Shown here: piece after piece, positions 13,703-22,379 of the stretch | How the letters are laid out: every line of letters begins with the position of its first letter | How positions within the stretch are numbered: the stretch's first letter is position 1 | NCBI GenBank assembly: GCA_014843695.1 | Contig: CM026403.1 | Span: 73,610,152 to 73,674,151, forward strand | Source of the DNA: Archivesica marissinica | Lineage: Eukaryota > Mollusca > Bivalvia > Venerida > Vesicomyidae | Reading direction: 5' to 3' | DNA length: 64,000 bases | Translations under genes and position numbers: made by a program | Notes under the pieces: generated by a model | Seen by the model: the letters and a program-made list of their open reading frames with translations, nothing else | What the model was told of the DNA's origin: nothing | Database searches by the model: none

Positions 13703-13953
13703 TATTTCATTTCACGCGTTTCGATAGTAGAGCGTGAAATATTTGTCTTTCGCGTAGCGGTACCCTAAAGTGATAATGTGTATCGGTCGGTCTATATAGC
13801 ACGAGGAAAGCGTGCTATTTAAGATTATATATTGAGACGTGTATGTAGAGCTGGTCATTGCTCGCCCATATGGTTCGCCGGCGGCGAGGGTTAATAAGCT
13901 CAATCATCATCGAGCTGGTCATTCTACCGAACGACTTCTAACAAGTTATAATT
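13703..13953 (+). repeat. Left split direct repeat A1
   Basis: Matches A2 (18,115-18,298) with few differences from TTCATTTCACGCGTTTCG to TTCTAACAAGTTATAATT. It has two perfect hairpins: ATTTCACGC (13,709-13,717) with GCGTGAAAT (13,732-13,740), and ATAGCACG (13,796-13,803) with CGTGCTAT (13,811-13,818). A1 carries 64 extra bases bounded by two copies of GAGCTGGTCATT (13,848 and 13,912) that A2 lacks. It presumably also contains the promoter. Confidence 0.88.
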
Positions 13954-13980
13954 ATAACACACTCGGCAACCATTAGCGTT

Positions 13981-15357
13981 ATGGAGGACCAAAACCAACT
14001 GTTAGGCAGCATTGAGACTTTAATTTCTTCAAAACTGTCGGCATTCGAGAAAAGAATGGAAGCATCTCAACGGGAAATTTCGCAATCACAACTGACTAAA
14101 ATACAGTTGAATCTACCGCAGGAGGCTAAGTTTACCTTTCGACGTAAAGGAAATGAGGAGCAGCATAAGGTCAATGACCTTCTACTTCAGTCATTGAAGG
14201 CAGCCGGCGGATATTTGCAGGACAGTATCAGTATGCAACCATGTGAAGGTGTTACAGCAGCGCAGAAGAAGGTGTCTGAAGGTATTGACATTCTAAATCA
14301 TCGGCAGAAGCTTGTAAAATTGGCAGATTCTTCCGAGCTTGGGTGGCGTGTTGTGCAGGAATATGAGGCTCACCCATTAGCCGACGACTCGGACGACGAG
14401 AAGAAGATTCAGAGAGCACAGAATAAGGCAGAGAGAAAGTTTAAGCAGGACAAGCGCTCCCAGGGTCGACGTTTCACCCATTATCGCAACCTGACTGAGA
14501 CGCCTCGTGTCAACAAGTATGAGCAGAGCAGGCAAGGGCAGTCTACGCAGGGAAGGAAGCCGGGGTTATGTTTCCGATGTGGCAAGCCGGGACATTGGCG
14601 TGCGGATTGTACCATCGCACAGGCTGATGGCAGGACAGCACAGACACATTCTCAGATAATTAACATTTTGTTGGCATCTATTGTAGATGAATTTAGGAGA
14701 ATACAATGTCTTGAGATTTCTAGCACAAATAGTGCGGGGGCTCGAATCCCAGTCCCAGTTACTACTGTAGGTAGATTACAAAGTCGCTATGAGCATTGGC
14801 AAAAGGCCGGGGCAACGTCATATTTGTTAGACGTAGTTCAAAATGGGTATAAGTTGCCATTTAAAAGGGTACCTGCACCGATAATTTTGTGCAACAATAA
14901 GTCTGCTAGGGACAACCCTGTTTTTGTCATTGGCGAGATAGAGAGCTTGATTTCAAAAGGTTGTGTATCTGAGGTTACAAATCCTCCATACATAGTAAAC
15001 CCACTGACAGTAGCATACGGAAAGTCCAGTAAACCAAGATTAGTGCTCGATTGCAGACATATAAACGTAGAGCTTTTTAAGTATAAAATGCGTTTTGAAT
15101 ATCAAACCGTTGCTAGGCAGTTATTTAGCAAAGGGGATTACATGTTTTCATTTGATATAAAGAGCGCATATCATCATATCATGATATTTTCAGAACATAC
15201 CAAATTCTTGGAATTTGCGTGGAACTATAACGGTATGACTAGATATTTTGTTTATAATGTTTTAGCATTTGGAATTTCAACGGCAGGATTCATTTTCACA
15301 AAATTGCTTAGAAAAATGGAGAGCTTTAGGTCACAGGGTGGTACTTTTCATAGATGA
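13981..15357 (+). CDS. Gag and N-terminal reverse transcriptase, frame broken
   Basis: The frame starts 27 bases after A1 and fuses gag with the first half of RT. Residues 1-60 are Gln/Glu-rich with a probable coiled coil. A conserved basic/acidic gag-like segment follows to about 160. The nucleic-acid-binding zinc knuckle CFRCGKPGHWRADC has its ligands at C197, C200, H205 and C210. RT begins near residue 300: RLVLDCRHIN at about 353-362, and FDIKSAYHHI at 391-400 with the first catalytic Asp at D392. The frame ends at a TGA (15,355) lying one base out of phase inside the FIDD active-site codons. The most likely break is the AAAAA run at 15,312-15,316. This could be a one-base insertion, an assembly error or a frameshift site; I favour an indel. 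Confidence 0.85.
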   Translation: MEDQNQLLGSIETLISSKLSAFEKRMEASQREISQSQLTKIQLNLPQEAKFTFRRKGNEEQHKVNDLLLQSLKAAGGYLQDSISMQPCEGVTAAQKKVSEGIDILNHRQKLVKLADSSELGWRVVQEYEAHPLADDSDDEKKIQRAQNKAERKFKQDKRSQGRRFTHYRNLTETPRVNKYEQSRQGQSTQGRKPGLCFRCGKPGHWRADCTIAQADGRTAQTHSQIINILLASIVDEFRRIQCLEISSTNSAGARIPVPVTTVGRLQSRYEHWQKAGATSYLLDVVQNGYKLPFKRVPAPIILCNNKSARDNPVFVIGEIESLISKGCVSEVTNPPYIVNPLTVAYGKSSKPRLVLDCRHINVELFKYKMRFEYQTVARQLFSKGDYMFSFDIKSAYHHIMIFSEHTKFLEFAWNYNGMTRYFVYNVLAFGISTAGFIFTKLLRKMESFRSQGGTFHR

Positions 15358-16666
15358 CGGCCTATGTGGGGAGAGTACATATTGCGAAGCTATGAGAGCT
15401 TCAGATTGTATACACAGTGATCTTTTACAATTTGGATTTTTAATAGCAGAGGGAAAATGTAGCTGGACACCATGTCAATTAGCAACATGGTTAGGTTATA
15501 CATGGAATATGTATAGTGGAACTATTAAGGTCACAGATGAGAGAATACAAAGCTTTATGATATTGCTTGATAAAATCATAGATCAAGTTAACAAAGGGAA
15601 AACACTCGTACCCGTGCGTAGATTAGCATGTCTGATAGGAAAGCTAATTTCCATGAATAGCGTTATAGGACCATTGGTAAGGTTACGATCGAGATCGTTA
15701 TATGGTTGTATTATAAGCAGGGCTAGTTGGGAAGCACCTATAATGGTGACTGTGAAAGCATTGGATGAAATGATTTTCTGGAAAGAAAATATAAATGCAT
15801 TAAACAAGGCTCAGCTGGGAGTAGGTAGTGGCGGCATAGTGCATGCCACAGAACCAATGCCGATGGAGATATTCTGTGACGCCAGTGGCACTGGTTACGG
15901 TGGTTATATTGATGGCCAAGATAAAAATGAGATATTTGGTAGTTGGTCTGAGCTTGAGTGTGGCATGAGTTCCACCTGGAGAGAACTGGAAGGTTCATAT
16001 AGAGTTCTGCAAAGTTGTGCAGCAAGCCTGGAAGGGCAACATGTCGTGATAAACAATGACAATAAGAATGTCAGTACTATTTTGACTGTTGGAAGCAGAA
16101 AATCCTATTTGCAAGATATTATTACACAAATACATGTTGTATGTAGAGAGCGAGATATCACAGTGATACCAAGGCAAGACAATTGCCAGGCTGAATTTCT
16201 CAGCAGGTGTGTAGATAGTGATGATTGGTCGGTGCAAGACCACGTATTTGAGATATTAAATGAAAAATGGGGCCCGTTTACTTTTGACAGATTTGCATGT
16301 GATTATAATACAAAATGCCAAGCTTTTAATTCAAGGTATTGGTGTCCGGGAACAGCAGGCATAGATGCTTTCAGTTTTAGCTGGTGTGGGCAGAACAATT
16401 GGTGTGTACCACCCCCTAGACTAGCAGCAAGGTGCATTAGGAAAATAGAAAAAGAAAATTGTACAGTTACTTTAGTGTTACCTTTGTGGAAATCTGCGCC
16501 ATATTGGCCAATGCTGTTTTCAGGTTTAGACAGGAGAGCCAGGTATTTTCAGGATATGTTTGTTTTTCAGCCTGGTGTATTGACAAGGAGAGGAAGGGGA
16601 CGAAATGGAATATTTGATGGCAGGAAGCTTCGCTTTAGTTTAATAGCTATATTTTTTACAGATTGA
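15317..16666 (+). CDS. RT C-terminal half, RNase H, methyltransferase-like region
   Basis: This continues the polyprotein in the +1 frame; the open frame extends back to 15,269, overlapping the gag-RT frame. The RT catalytic FIDD motif is at 15,347-15,358. RNase H residues are readable: Asp in FCDASGTGYGG (codon 15,878), Glu in STWRELEG (15,983) and Asp in NNDNKNVS (16,058). RQDNCQAEFLSR and DSDDW (from 16,172) are typical of the DIRS RNase H end. A region with FDRFACDYNT and NNWCVPPPRL follows, where DIRS-1 and PAT elements carry a Dam-like adenine methyltransferase; PPP sits where an NPPY-type motif would be, so activity is doubtful. It ends LPLWKSAPYWP and a basic tail. The start is set by the frame break, not by a Met. 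Confidence 0.82.
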   Translation, partial: WRALGHRVVLFIDDGLCGESTYCEAMRASDCIHSDLLQFGFLIAEGKCSWTPCQLATWLGYTWNMYSGTIKVTDERIQSFMILLDKIIDQVNKGKTLVPVRRLACLIGKLISMNSVIGPLVRLRSRSLYGCIISRASWEAPIMVTVKALDEMIFWKENINALNKAQLGVGSGGIVHATEPMPMEIFCDASGTGYGGYIDGQDKNEIFGSWSELECGMSSTWRELEGSYRVLQSCAASLEGQHVVINNDNKNVSTILTVGSRKSYLQDIITQIHVVCRERDITVIPRQDNCQAEFLSRCVDSDDWSVQDHVFEILNEKWGPFTFDRFACDYNTKCQAFNSRYWCPGTAGIDAFSFSWCGQNNWCVPPPRLAARCIRKIEKENCTVTLVLPLWKSAPYWPMLFSGLDRRARYFQDMFVFQPGVLTRRGRGRNGIFDGRKLRFSLIAIFFTD

Positions 16667-16712
16667 AAGTGCACAGACGAATGCCAGAATATATATACCA
16701 CGTGGGTTTTTT

Positions 16713-17012
16713 ATGCACTTTAATTTAGTACATATTTGTGTATATCGAGCAGGCCTGAATTTGAGACAGAGAATAGATGACGAAATCCGGCAGGCAGGGC
16801 TACAGGACGCCAGTTTCGAAGGGTTATCGAGTAAGATGGCGGGATACTTACCTATGTCTAAAAGCAGTAGCACAAACAGTAAATATCTTAGTTACTTTAA
16901 AAAGTGGGAAGATTATATTTCTTCCAAGGGCGGATCTGCGATTCCAGCATTACCTATTCACATTTGTTTATATTTAACGGAGTCATGGATAAAAGTGCAC
17001 TATGTTCTATAG
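16713..17012 (+). pseudogene. Tyrosine recombinase N-terminal domain, frame-broken
   Basis: A 99-codon frame whose residues 20-85 form the helical core-binding (SAM-like) domain of the element's recombinase, including KMAGYLPMSKSSSTNSKYL and FKKWEDYI. Homology runs to about 16,985 (ICLYLT) and then continues in a different frame in the next feature, so a small indel lies at about 16,975-17,000. The frame starts 46 bases after the RNase H/methyltransferase stop; DIRS-type recombinases are commonly a separate, often overlapping, frame. Confidence 0.72.
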
Positions 17013-17752
17013 CTATATCAACAATATACAGTATAAAGTGGGCACATTCGTTGAAAAACTTACCAGACCCTACCAATAATATGTTTGTGAACAATTTAGT
17101 GGAAGCCGCAAAGAGAACATTGTCAAAGCAGAAGGATCATATAACCATGGACATGTTAATAACTTTATGTACCAAATACGAGGATAGTAGAGACATACTC
17201 GTAGTTCGAGATCTATCCATGATATTAGTGGCGTTTTCAGCATTTTTGAGATATGATGAGTTGAGTAACTTACGTTGCAATGATATCATTATGCATGATG
17301 AATATTTTTCAATATCAATCAAGAAAAGCAAGACTGATCAATACAGACATGGAAACGTAGTTGTCGTAGCCAAAGGTGTTTCGTGGGCTTGTCCGTATGC
17401 AATGTTAAACCGTTATTTACGTATTATCGGTTGTACTGTCCAAAATGACACGTTTTTGTTTAAACCATGTTTTCGGTCTGGGACAAAATGTAAACAGATT
17501 TATAAAGATAAAGCACTTAGTTACACAAGAGCTAGAGAAACTGTAGTTTCACGTTTAAAAGAAGTGACGGGTGATTTGAATATAGGTTTGCATTCTCTTA
17601 GAGCAGGTGGAGCAACAATGGCAGCTAATGCAGGTGTAAATGACAGGTGCTGGAAGCGCTATGGTAGATGGAAAGGGGAGAATAGTAAGGATGGCTATGT
17701 AGCCGACTCTTTAGAGAAGAGATTAGAAGTGTCAAAGCTGTTGGCATTGTAA
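16985..17752 (+). CDS. Tyrosine recombinase catalytic domain (YR)
   Basis: Integrase of the element: a tyrosine recombinase that inserts a DNA circle without staggered cuts. All key catalytic residues are visible. Counting from the ATG at 16,985 they are Arg89 in FLRYDEL, His203 and Arg206 in HSLRAGGAT, Trp229 in GRWKGEN (the usual second-histidine position) and nucleophile Tyr238 in DGYVADS. KSKTDQYRHG supplies the beta-hairpin Lys region. The C-terminus (LEKRLEVSKLLAL) is characteristic of DIRS/Ngaro/PAT and Crypton recombinases. The ATG at 16,985 need not be the native start, because the N-terminal domain lies upstream in another frame. The frame is open to 17,752, and 285 bases without genes follow before B1. 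Confidence 0.88.
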   Translation: MDKSALCSIAISTIYSIKWAHSLKNLPDPTNNMFVNNLVEAAKRTLSKQKDHITMDMLITLCTKYEDSRDILVVRDLSMILVAFSAFLRYDELSNLRCNDIIMHDEYFSISIKKSKTDQYRHGNVVVVAKGVSWACPYAMLNRYLRIIGCTVQNDTFLFKPCFRSGTKCKQIYKDKALSYTRARETVVSRLKEVTGDLNIGLHSLRAGGATMAANAGVNDRCWKRYGRWKGENSKDGYVADSLEKRLEVSKLLAL

Positions 17753-18037
17753 ATGCTGTTGTTGCTCTGCTATTTGGGTTTTTGTAAGGGGATTTTCATT
17801 CAGTACTCTAAACATGTTCATTAGGATCTGGGATAAGAAATGGTTTAGATATGATATGAAATTCCCATTGTCATGTATATTAGTTTAAATAATTTCAAAT
17901 ACACATGTGAGAGACCTTGGGTATAGGGGACACCATTGTAGGTTTTTGAACATGCTCGTTATAGTCAAGTCTTTACTACAGTATGTTGCTTACATCCAAG
18001 CTTACGTTAATCTTCCAGTCCGTTCTTTTGGGTCTAT

Positions 18038-18114
18038 GTCGCTCGTTCTGGTACAGCATACAGTTGTTGCTTGTTTATTGGTATACATCAGTTTAGAGAG
18101 AGTATAGCAAAGAC
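18038..18114 (+). repeat. Split direct repeat B1
   Basis: 77 bp, from GTCGCTCGTTCTGG to AGTATAGCAAAGAC, matching B2 (18,712-18,788) at equal length with only a few substitutions (CGTT/CATT, CAGTTGTT/CAGGTGTT, TATAGC/TACAGC). It directly abuts A2. Confidence 0.88.
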
Positions 18115-18298
18115 TATTCATTTCACGCGTTTCGATAGTAGAGCGAAATATTTGTCTTTCGCGTAGCGGTACCCTAAAGTGATAGTGTGTATCGGTCGGT
18201 CTATATAGCACGAGGAAAGCGTGCTATTTAAGATTATATATTGAGACGTGTATGTAGAGCTGATCATTCTACCGAACGACTTCTAACAAGTTATAATT
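18115..18298 (+). repeat. Internal split direct repeat A2
   Basis: 184 bp, the second copy of A1. It starts TATTCATTTCACGCG. Relative to A1 it lacks the 64-bp segment and two bases of the first hairpin (GCGAAAT against GCGTGAAAT), but keeps the second hairpin (18,205-18,212 with 18,220-18,227). Confidence 0.88.
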
Positions 18299-18711
18299 TC
18301 ATGTTATGAATATTAAGGCATTTCACAATTAAATACTGTCTTTATGATACAATTAGTACATGTAATGATATTGTATATCTGCAAGAGAGCGTGGACCCAT
18401 ACTGCTCTACAATCCGACAATCCGGTCACTTTCTGTACAAGTGGTCATGTAGACATGGGTTACAGGTTTCCAGAGTAAAGTATCTGGTTTTTCCTGGACG
18501 AAGTCGGCTTGTAAATATTTTGATCAATTGACTAAAACAAAACAAAACATTGCGCAGATATATAATGCTTAAGACGTAATTATACGGTAATATCAATAGT
18601 GATATGTAAATACACTTGAAGTTGATATTATTGTTGATACAGTCGACCTTGTGGATATATATATATATGTAAATATGTAAGCATATGTGTAGCCAGGTTG
18701 CCGAAATAAAC
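18299..18711 (+). other. Spacer between A2 and B2 of the YR element
   Basis: 413 bp with no open frame of note and no match that I can see to the 5' part of the element. In the textbook PAT/Ngaro layout A2 and B2 are adjacent, so this is either an element-specific extension or a later insertion. It includes a short (AT)n at 18,657-18,669. Confidence 0.6.
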
Positions 18712-18788
18712 GTCGCTCATTCTGGTACAGCATACAGGTGTTGCTTGTTTATTGGTATACATCAGTTTAGAGAGAGTACAGCAAAGAC
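18712..18788 (+). repeat. Right terminal split direct repeat B2
   Basis: The 77-bp partner of B1. It forms the right end of the element, ending AGTACAGCAAAGAC immediately before 56-bp satellite sequence resumes at 18,789. Confidence 0.88.
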
Positions 18789-18836
18789 CATAGGCTGCAT
18801 AGCCATTCATCAACATAATATACATGCACGAGAGCA
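18789..18836. repeat. Orphan partial 56-bp satellite unit
   Basis: 48 bp identical in order to the array at 12,807-13,702 (CATAGGCTGC through ATGCACGAGAGCA), diverging at TACGGGACTG. It gives the right boundary of the YR insertion and of the satellite. Confidence 0.9.
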
Positions 18837-18999
18837 TACGGGACTGAATTTGTCCATCACTTTTGGTAAGAATAAGTTCACCTCTTGCTTCTACGCGAAA
18901 CCCCCGCCGCCTTGCCTACTATTAGTCCATGTATGTACAGAATGTATGTTACTGTATGTTCCAGCACGTCTCTTAGGCTTTGATACTTCCTTATATATA

Positions 19000-19251
19000 T
19001 TTCGGGTTTTACGCCTGCATCAGCACCATTTTGGGCTATATCGCCGGCGGGCAGTTTACCTAACAACACCTTTCCCGGGCAGGCTCCAGCGATTAACCAG
19101 TACTTGGATGTACCAACCTCCGTAAGAAACTGCCAACTTTTTAATATAAATGAGACACAGTCTGAGCGGGGCTCGAACCCGTGACCATCAGTGATAATAG
19201 GTTTCAGTGGTATACAAGTCAGCGACCTTAACCACTCGACCACGGAGGCGG
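19000..19251 (-). mobile_element. SINE-1 copy
   Basis: Reverse-oriented copy of the family also at 30,860 and 60,352. On the minus strand it reads GTCCGCCTCCG, box A TGGTCGAGTGG, box B GGGTTCGAGCC, then the AAGTTGGCAGTTTCTTACGG body and the GATGCAGGCGTAAAACCCG tail. The head resembles a class II tRNA with a long variable arm. The full body is present. Confidence 0.85.
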
Positions 19252-19440
19252 ACTTGATACTCCTGCATGCGAATATATAATAGTTCAATGTTTATATGAC
19301 TTGACATCGATCGCACATGTGTGTTACCATGTTGTCCATCTTTGACCAGTGTCCATTAAGCTTGCTGTGGCCGCTCAAAGGCTTATTGATGAGTGGGGGA
19401 ACACTTCCTGTCAACTTGGATCTCGCCTTTGTGTAGACAG

Positions 19441-19582
19441 ACTAGACTGGGAACAGGCGTCGATATAGTTTGCCTGTTCAGTCAAATAAATATATTTTAA
19501 CACCGAGACTATTAATTGGGCCATATTGAGTTTCTGATCATGTCATTTTGCCAGAAGTTAAAAAGTGAAAAATCTGGAACCC
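19441..19582 (+). repeat. Interspersed repeat, copy 1
   Basis: About 140 bp shared with 29,046-29,195: GGGAACAGGCGTC, TTTGCCTGTTCAGTCAAATA, GAGACTATTAATT, then CCAGAAGTTAA and GTGAAAAATC. No coding capacity; probably a fragment of an uncharacterised transposon. Confidence 0.75.
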
Positions 19583-20535
19583 AGGCTATAGACAGACATA
19601 CTGTTATATCGTATATATTATGCACTTCATCTCTGTCAGTTGGTATACCTGTTGTTCCACTTCTATATCACCTTGTTCTCTTCATTGCTTTCTCCACCTC
19701 TTTTTGTATCTTGCATTCCCGTTTCTTCTTCATTTTCTCTCGTGCTCTTGTCTATTGCAGTTCGCTTTGCATGCCAATGCACTCGTTCATTTCAAGTCCG
19801 GTATTTGTGAGCAGGGATCCAATGCATGTACATCTGCTTTGTTGTTTCTGTCCTGTAGAATGGCTAGACGTAGACAATGGATTATATGGATTGTTGCGAT
19901 TTCCCTGCAGAAAGTAGACACAATATTAGCTGATTGGCAATCTGTGAATATGTGAATGTATATTTCTACAACTAGGCACACATCTGCTAGAAACGCCAGA
20001 ACAATTTCTATTCCCACAATATTCTATGAGTAATAGTTACTGTTCTTGCTGATCCCGTTTTTCAGTAATATTGGAGAATATCGGTATTATTCAAGGTAGA
20101 TTGCTGCTCATGCACCTGTTGCACATGGATTGCCAAAAAGATGACCCATCTGTAAATTCGTTATCGTTGCATGAATCTATGACATATATGATATTGTCGA
20201 TTTGTAAATCTGTTTCTTCCTTGAAATTAGATGTGTACTCCTTGACTCCCGTAATGTTAGTTGCTACATTCAAACTATTTCTATGCTCTCTAAAAATTTT
20301 TTATATATGTTCTCTCATATATATTTCATTGATTGACCTCGGTAATTCTGGTGTCGGTAATTCTGGTGTCTGGGAGACTGAAATCCATCTGTCTTCTTTT
20401 TTCTGACACTGAGATCTTCAGTATTGGTAGGAGGGGGGAGGGGTAAGTTGCGGATTTGTGTTTGTATGTGTACTGTAGAAATGGTAGTACACAAATAAAT
20501 ATGCATAGTACTTTATGAGGACCCATTCCAGAGTC
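19583..20535. other. No recognisable gene
   Basis: Several open frames of 60 to 133 codons on both strands overlap one another without recognisable motifs. There is a small direct duplication, GGTAATTCTGGTGTC, at about 20,340-20,370. I cannot support a gene. Confidence 0.5.
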
Positions 20536-21136
20536 TCCTTGTGTTTCATTTAATCGTTCTCTTAAATGGTCGGTGTTTGTATTATCATCAGCTAGTTTAT
20601 GTTCTAATTCTTCTATTGTTTTCTTCAATTCAAGTTCTTGTTTACTCTGTTGTTGCATATTTTATCGATTCATTTCTAATGTTTCCTTTTATAATTTCCC
20701 ATAGTGTATTTAGGTTTGCATTTTTGTTAAATGTAGACGTTTCGATAATACTTTGTTTGATAACCAATTGGTAGTCTTCATCTAATAGCAAACTGTTATT
20801 AATCTTAAAATAACCTGTTTCCTCTATTTTGATTAAATATCTCCATGTTTAGAACAACACTTGAATGATCAAATTTAAAACTTATCACAGATTCTTTAAC
20901 AAAATTATATAGGTACTCCGACATTAGGAATAATCCAGTCTGCTGAATATTGGTGGATTCGTATTTGAATGCCATGTAAATTGAGAAACAGATTTATTTA
21001 AATGTCTCCAAATATCTACCAAATTGTTTTGTTTTATAACGTCATAAATTGTTTGTCTACATTTAAGAAGCGTGTCCTATCGACCGTTTTTTTATATATT
21101 TGTCAGCATCTAATATTATATTAAAATCACCGCCTA
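20536..21136 (-). pseudogene. L1/Tx1-like LINE ORF2 fragment (downstream part)
   Basis: Read on the minus strand from 21,136 down: LIGGDFNIILDAD (the endonuclease active-site strand), then DIWRHLNKSVSQFTWHSN and FSRLDYS (end of the APE-type endonuclease domain). Next come the linker LWEIIKGNIRNESIKYAT and a Lys/Glu-rich helix to 20,536. Multiple frameshifts and stops. This is the continuation of 23,493-23,887; the two were separated by the TTAA elements between them. The reverse transcriptase part is absent. Confidence 0.75.
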
Positions 21137-21140
21137 TTAA

Positions 21141-22119
21141 AGGCGTATAGCACAATAATTGATAATCGTCAAAAAAAAATTAAACTTTGCATATATTTAG
21201 ATTAGACATTTCCATGTATGAAAATATTTTAAAACTAGTGGGTCCCCGTGCTCGTTTTTGAGTTATGAGCAATTGAAGAGTAGTACCGTGTACACATTAT
21301 TGGTCCAAATTTTGACGTCAAAAATGAGCATACAAATTCCTTTAAACATACATAAAAACACTAGAAAATGAGTTTAGTTCCATTTAATATTGCATATAGT
21401 TGATGCAAACTAGCAGATGTTCATGTATATCAATAAAACTTTATAATTCTATGTGAAATATTTTTCATTTTGACCATTTTTTATTGTTTACGTCTCGGAT
21501 ATTTTTGCAGTTTAGCTTTGCGAAAAGTAAGAAAATGTGTCATAATTTTTTTTTCAATCGTCAGAATGTTTTTAAATTTTCTGTGTAGTATATCTACAAT
21601 ATACTGATAAATATGAAAGCATAAAAAATATATCACACCGTGCTTGTTTTTGAGCTAAATGAGAATAATCGTTACCATTTCAGTGTCAAAATAGGATATT
21701 TCCACAATTAGAGACTAATATTTGTGGTATTTCGTATTTATCATTTTATCTCAATTGCATTCTATTGTATTAAACTTACAACACAAAATGCAGCATTTAT
21801 CATCGCCGTTTAAAGTGTCCGAAATTACAATGGGATGTGTCCCATCCGAATTGATGTCAGTTTTATTATCAGGCAGTACGTGTTCAAATGCAATTTGTTT
21901 CTTTCTTACAGATGACTTGGCTCCAGATAAAAACTTTCCTGTTCGATTGCGTTTATAAAAGACCATTATGAATATTAAGACGCGTACTAATTTATTGAAA
22001 TATAAAACTAACACAAAAAGTGATATTATTTTTTTCTGTAGAGGTGAGCCGTGAAATGTACCAACGGTAATAATCGCGATGCGTAGAAAGCTGCGCACGA
22101 ACAATTGTGATATACGCCT
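21141..22119. mobile_element. TTAA-flanked DNA element 1 (979 bp)
   Basis: Flanked by TTAA at 21,137-21,140 and 22,120-22,123. Terminal inverted repeats: the left end reads AGGCGTATAGCACAAT and the complement of the right end reads AGGCGTATATCACAAT, 15 of 16 identical. TTAA duplication is diagnostic of the piggyBac or Kolobok superfamilies; the purine-rich termini fit Kolobok better from memory, but this is inference. It contains one 117-codon minus-strand frame (21,751-22,104) that I do not recognise and no transposase, so it is probably non-autonomous. Confidence 0.75.
21751..22104 (-). CDS. Unrecognised open frame inside TTAA element 1
   Basis: 117 codons. Residues 1-45 are hydrophobic with one plausible membrane segment. 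The second half is basic then polar and includes two Cys pairs (CCILCC) near the C-terminus. Nothing identifies it as transposase. It could be chance or a remnant of the element's original protein. Low confidence that it is translated. Confidence 0.25.
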   Translation of the reverse strand: MFVRSFLRIAIITVGTFHGSPLQKKIISLFVLVLYFNKLVRVLIFIMVFYKRNRTGKFLSGAKSSVRKKQIAFEHVLPDNKTDINSDGTHPIVISDTLNGDDKCCILCCKFNTIECN

Positions 22120-22153
22120 TTAAAGGCCTGCAGGTTGACCTATATTTGACCTT

Positions 22154-22241
22154 AAACACACGAGGAATAGCGGTACAAATCTGACGGTCGACGCACTAAA
22201 CACACGAGGAATAGCGGTACAAATCTGACGGTCGACGCACA
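22154..22241. repeat. 44-bp direct duplication
   Basis: Two perfect or near-perfect 44-bp copies (CACACGAGGAATAGCGGTAC, then CTGACGGTCGACGCAC) starting at 22,154 and 22,198, subterminal in TTAA element 2. Confidence 0.85.
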
Positions 22242-22379
22242 TCGTATATCGTATTTGCCACATGCGAGGCCCTGCATGGTATACATCTAATACATGAGCA
22301 CCACTTATATCTATTATGACCCACGTACATATCAGAGGTTATAAATTGCTGAAATTGAAGTTCTGTATTTTTATAGTAC

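Larger units (their letters stand above)
13703..18788 (+). mobile_element. YR retrotransposon, DIRS superfamily, PAT-like layout
   Basis: A nearly complete 5.1-kb tyrosine-recombinase retrotransposon. Order: terminal repeat A1, gag with a CCHC knuckle, reverse transcriptase, RNase H, a methyltransferase-like region, tyrosine recombinase, then B1, A2, spacer and B2. These are split direct repeats, known from the PAT and Ngaro groups; DIRS-1 itself has inverted repeats. The methyltransferase-like region points to PAT rather than Ngaro, by inference. The B1-A2 joint (18,114/18,115) reads like B2's end fused to A1's start, as expected of a circular intermediate. The flanks are 56-bp satellite on both sides with no target duplication, as YR integration predicts. 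Two frame breaks make this copy probably inactive. Confidence 0.88.

Noticed and set aside
18300..18711. Extra gene between A2 and B2 of the YR element
   Set aside because: Only short frames with stops; no motif recognised.
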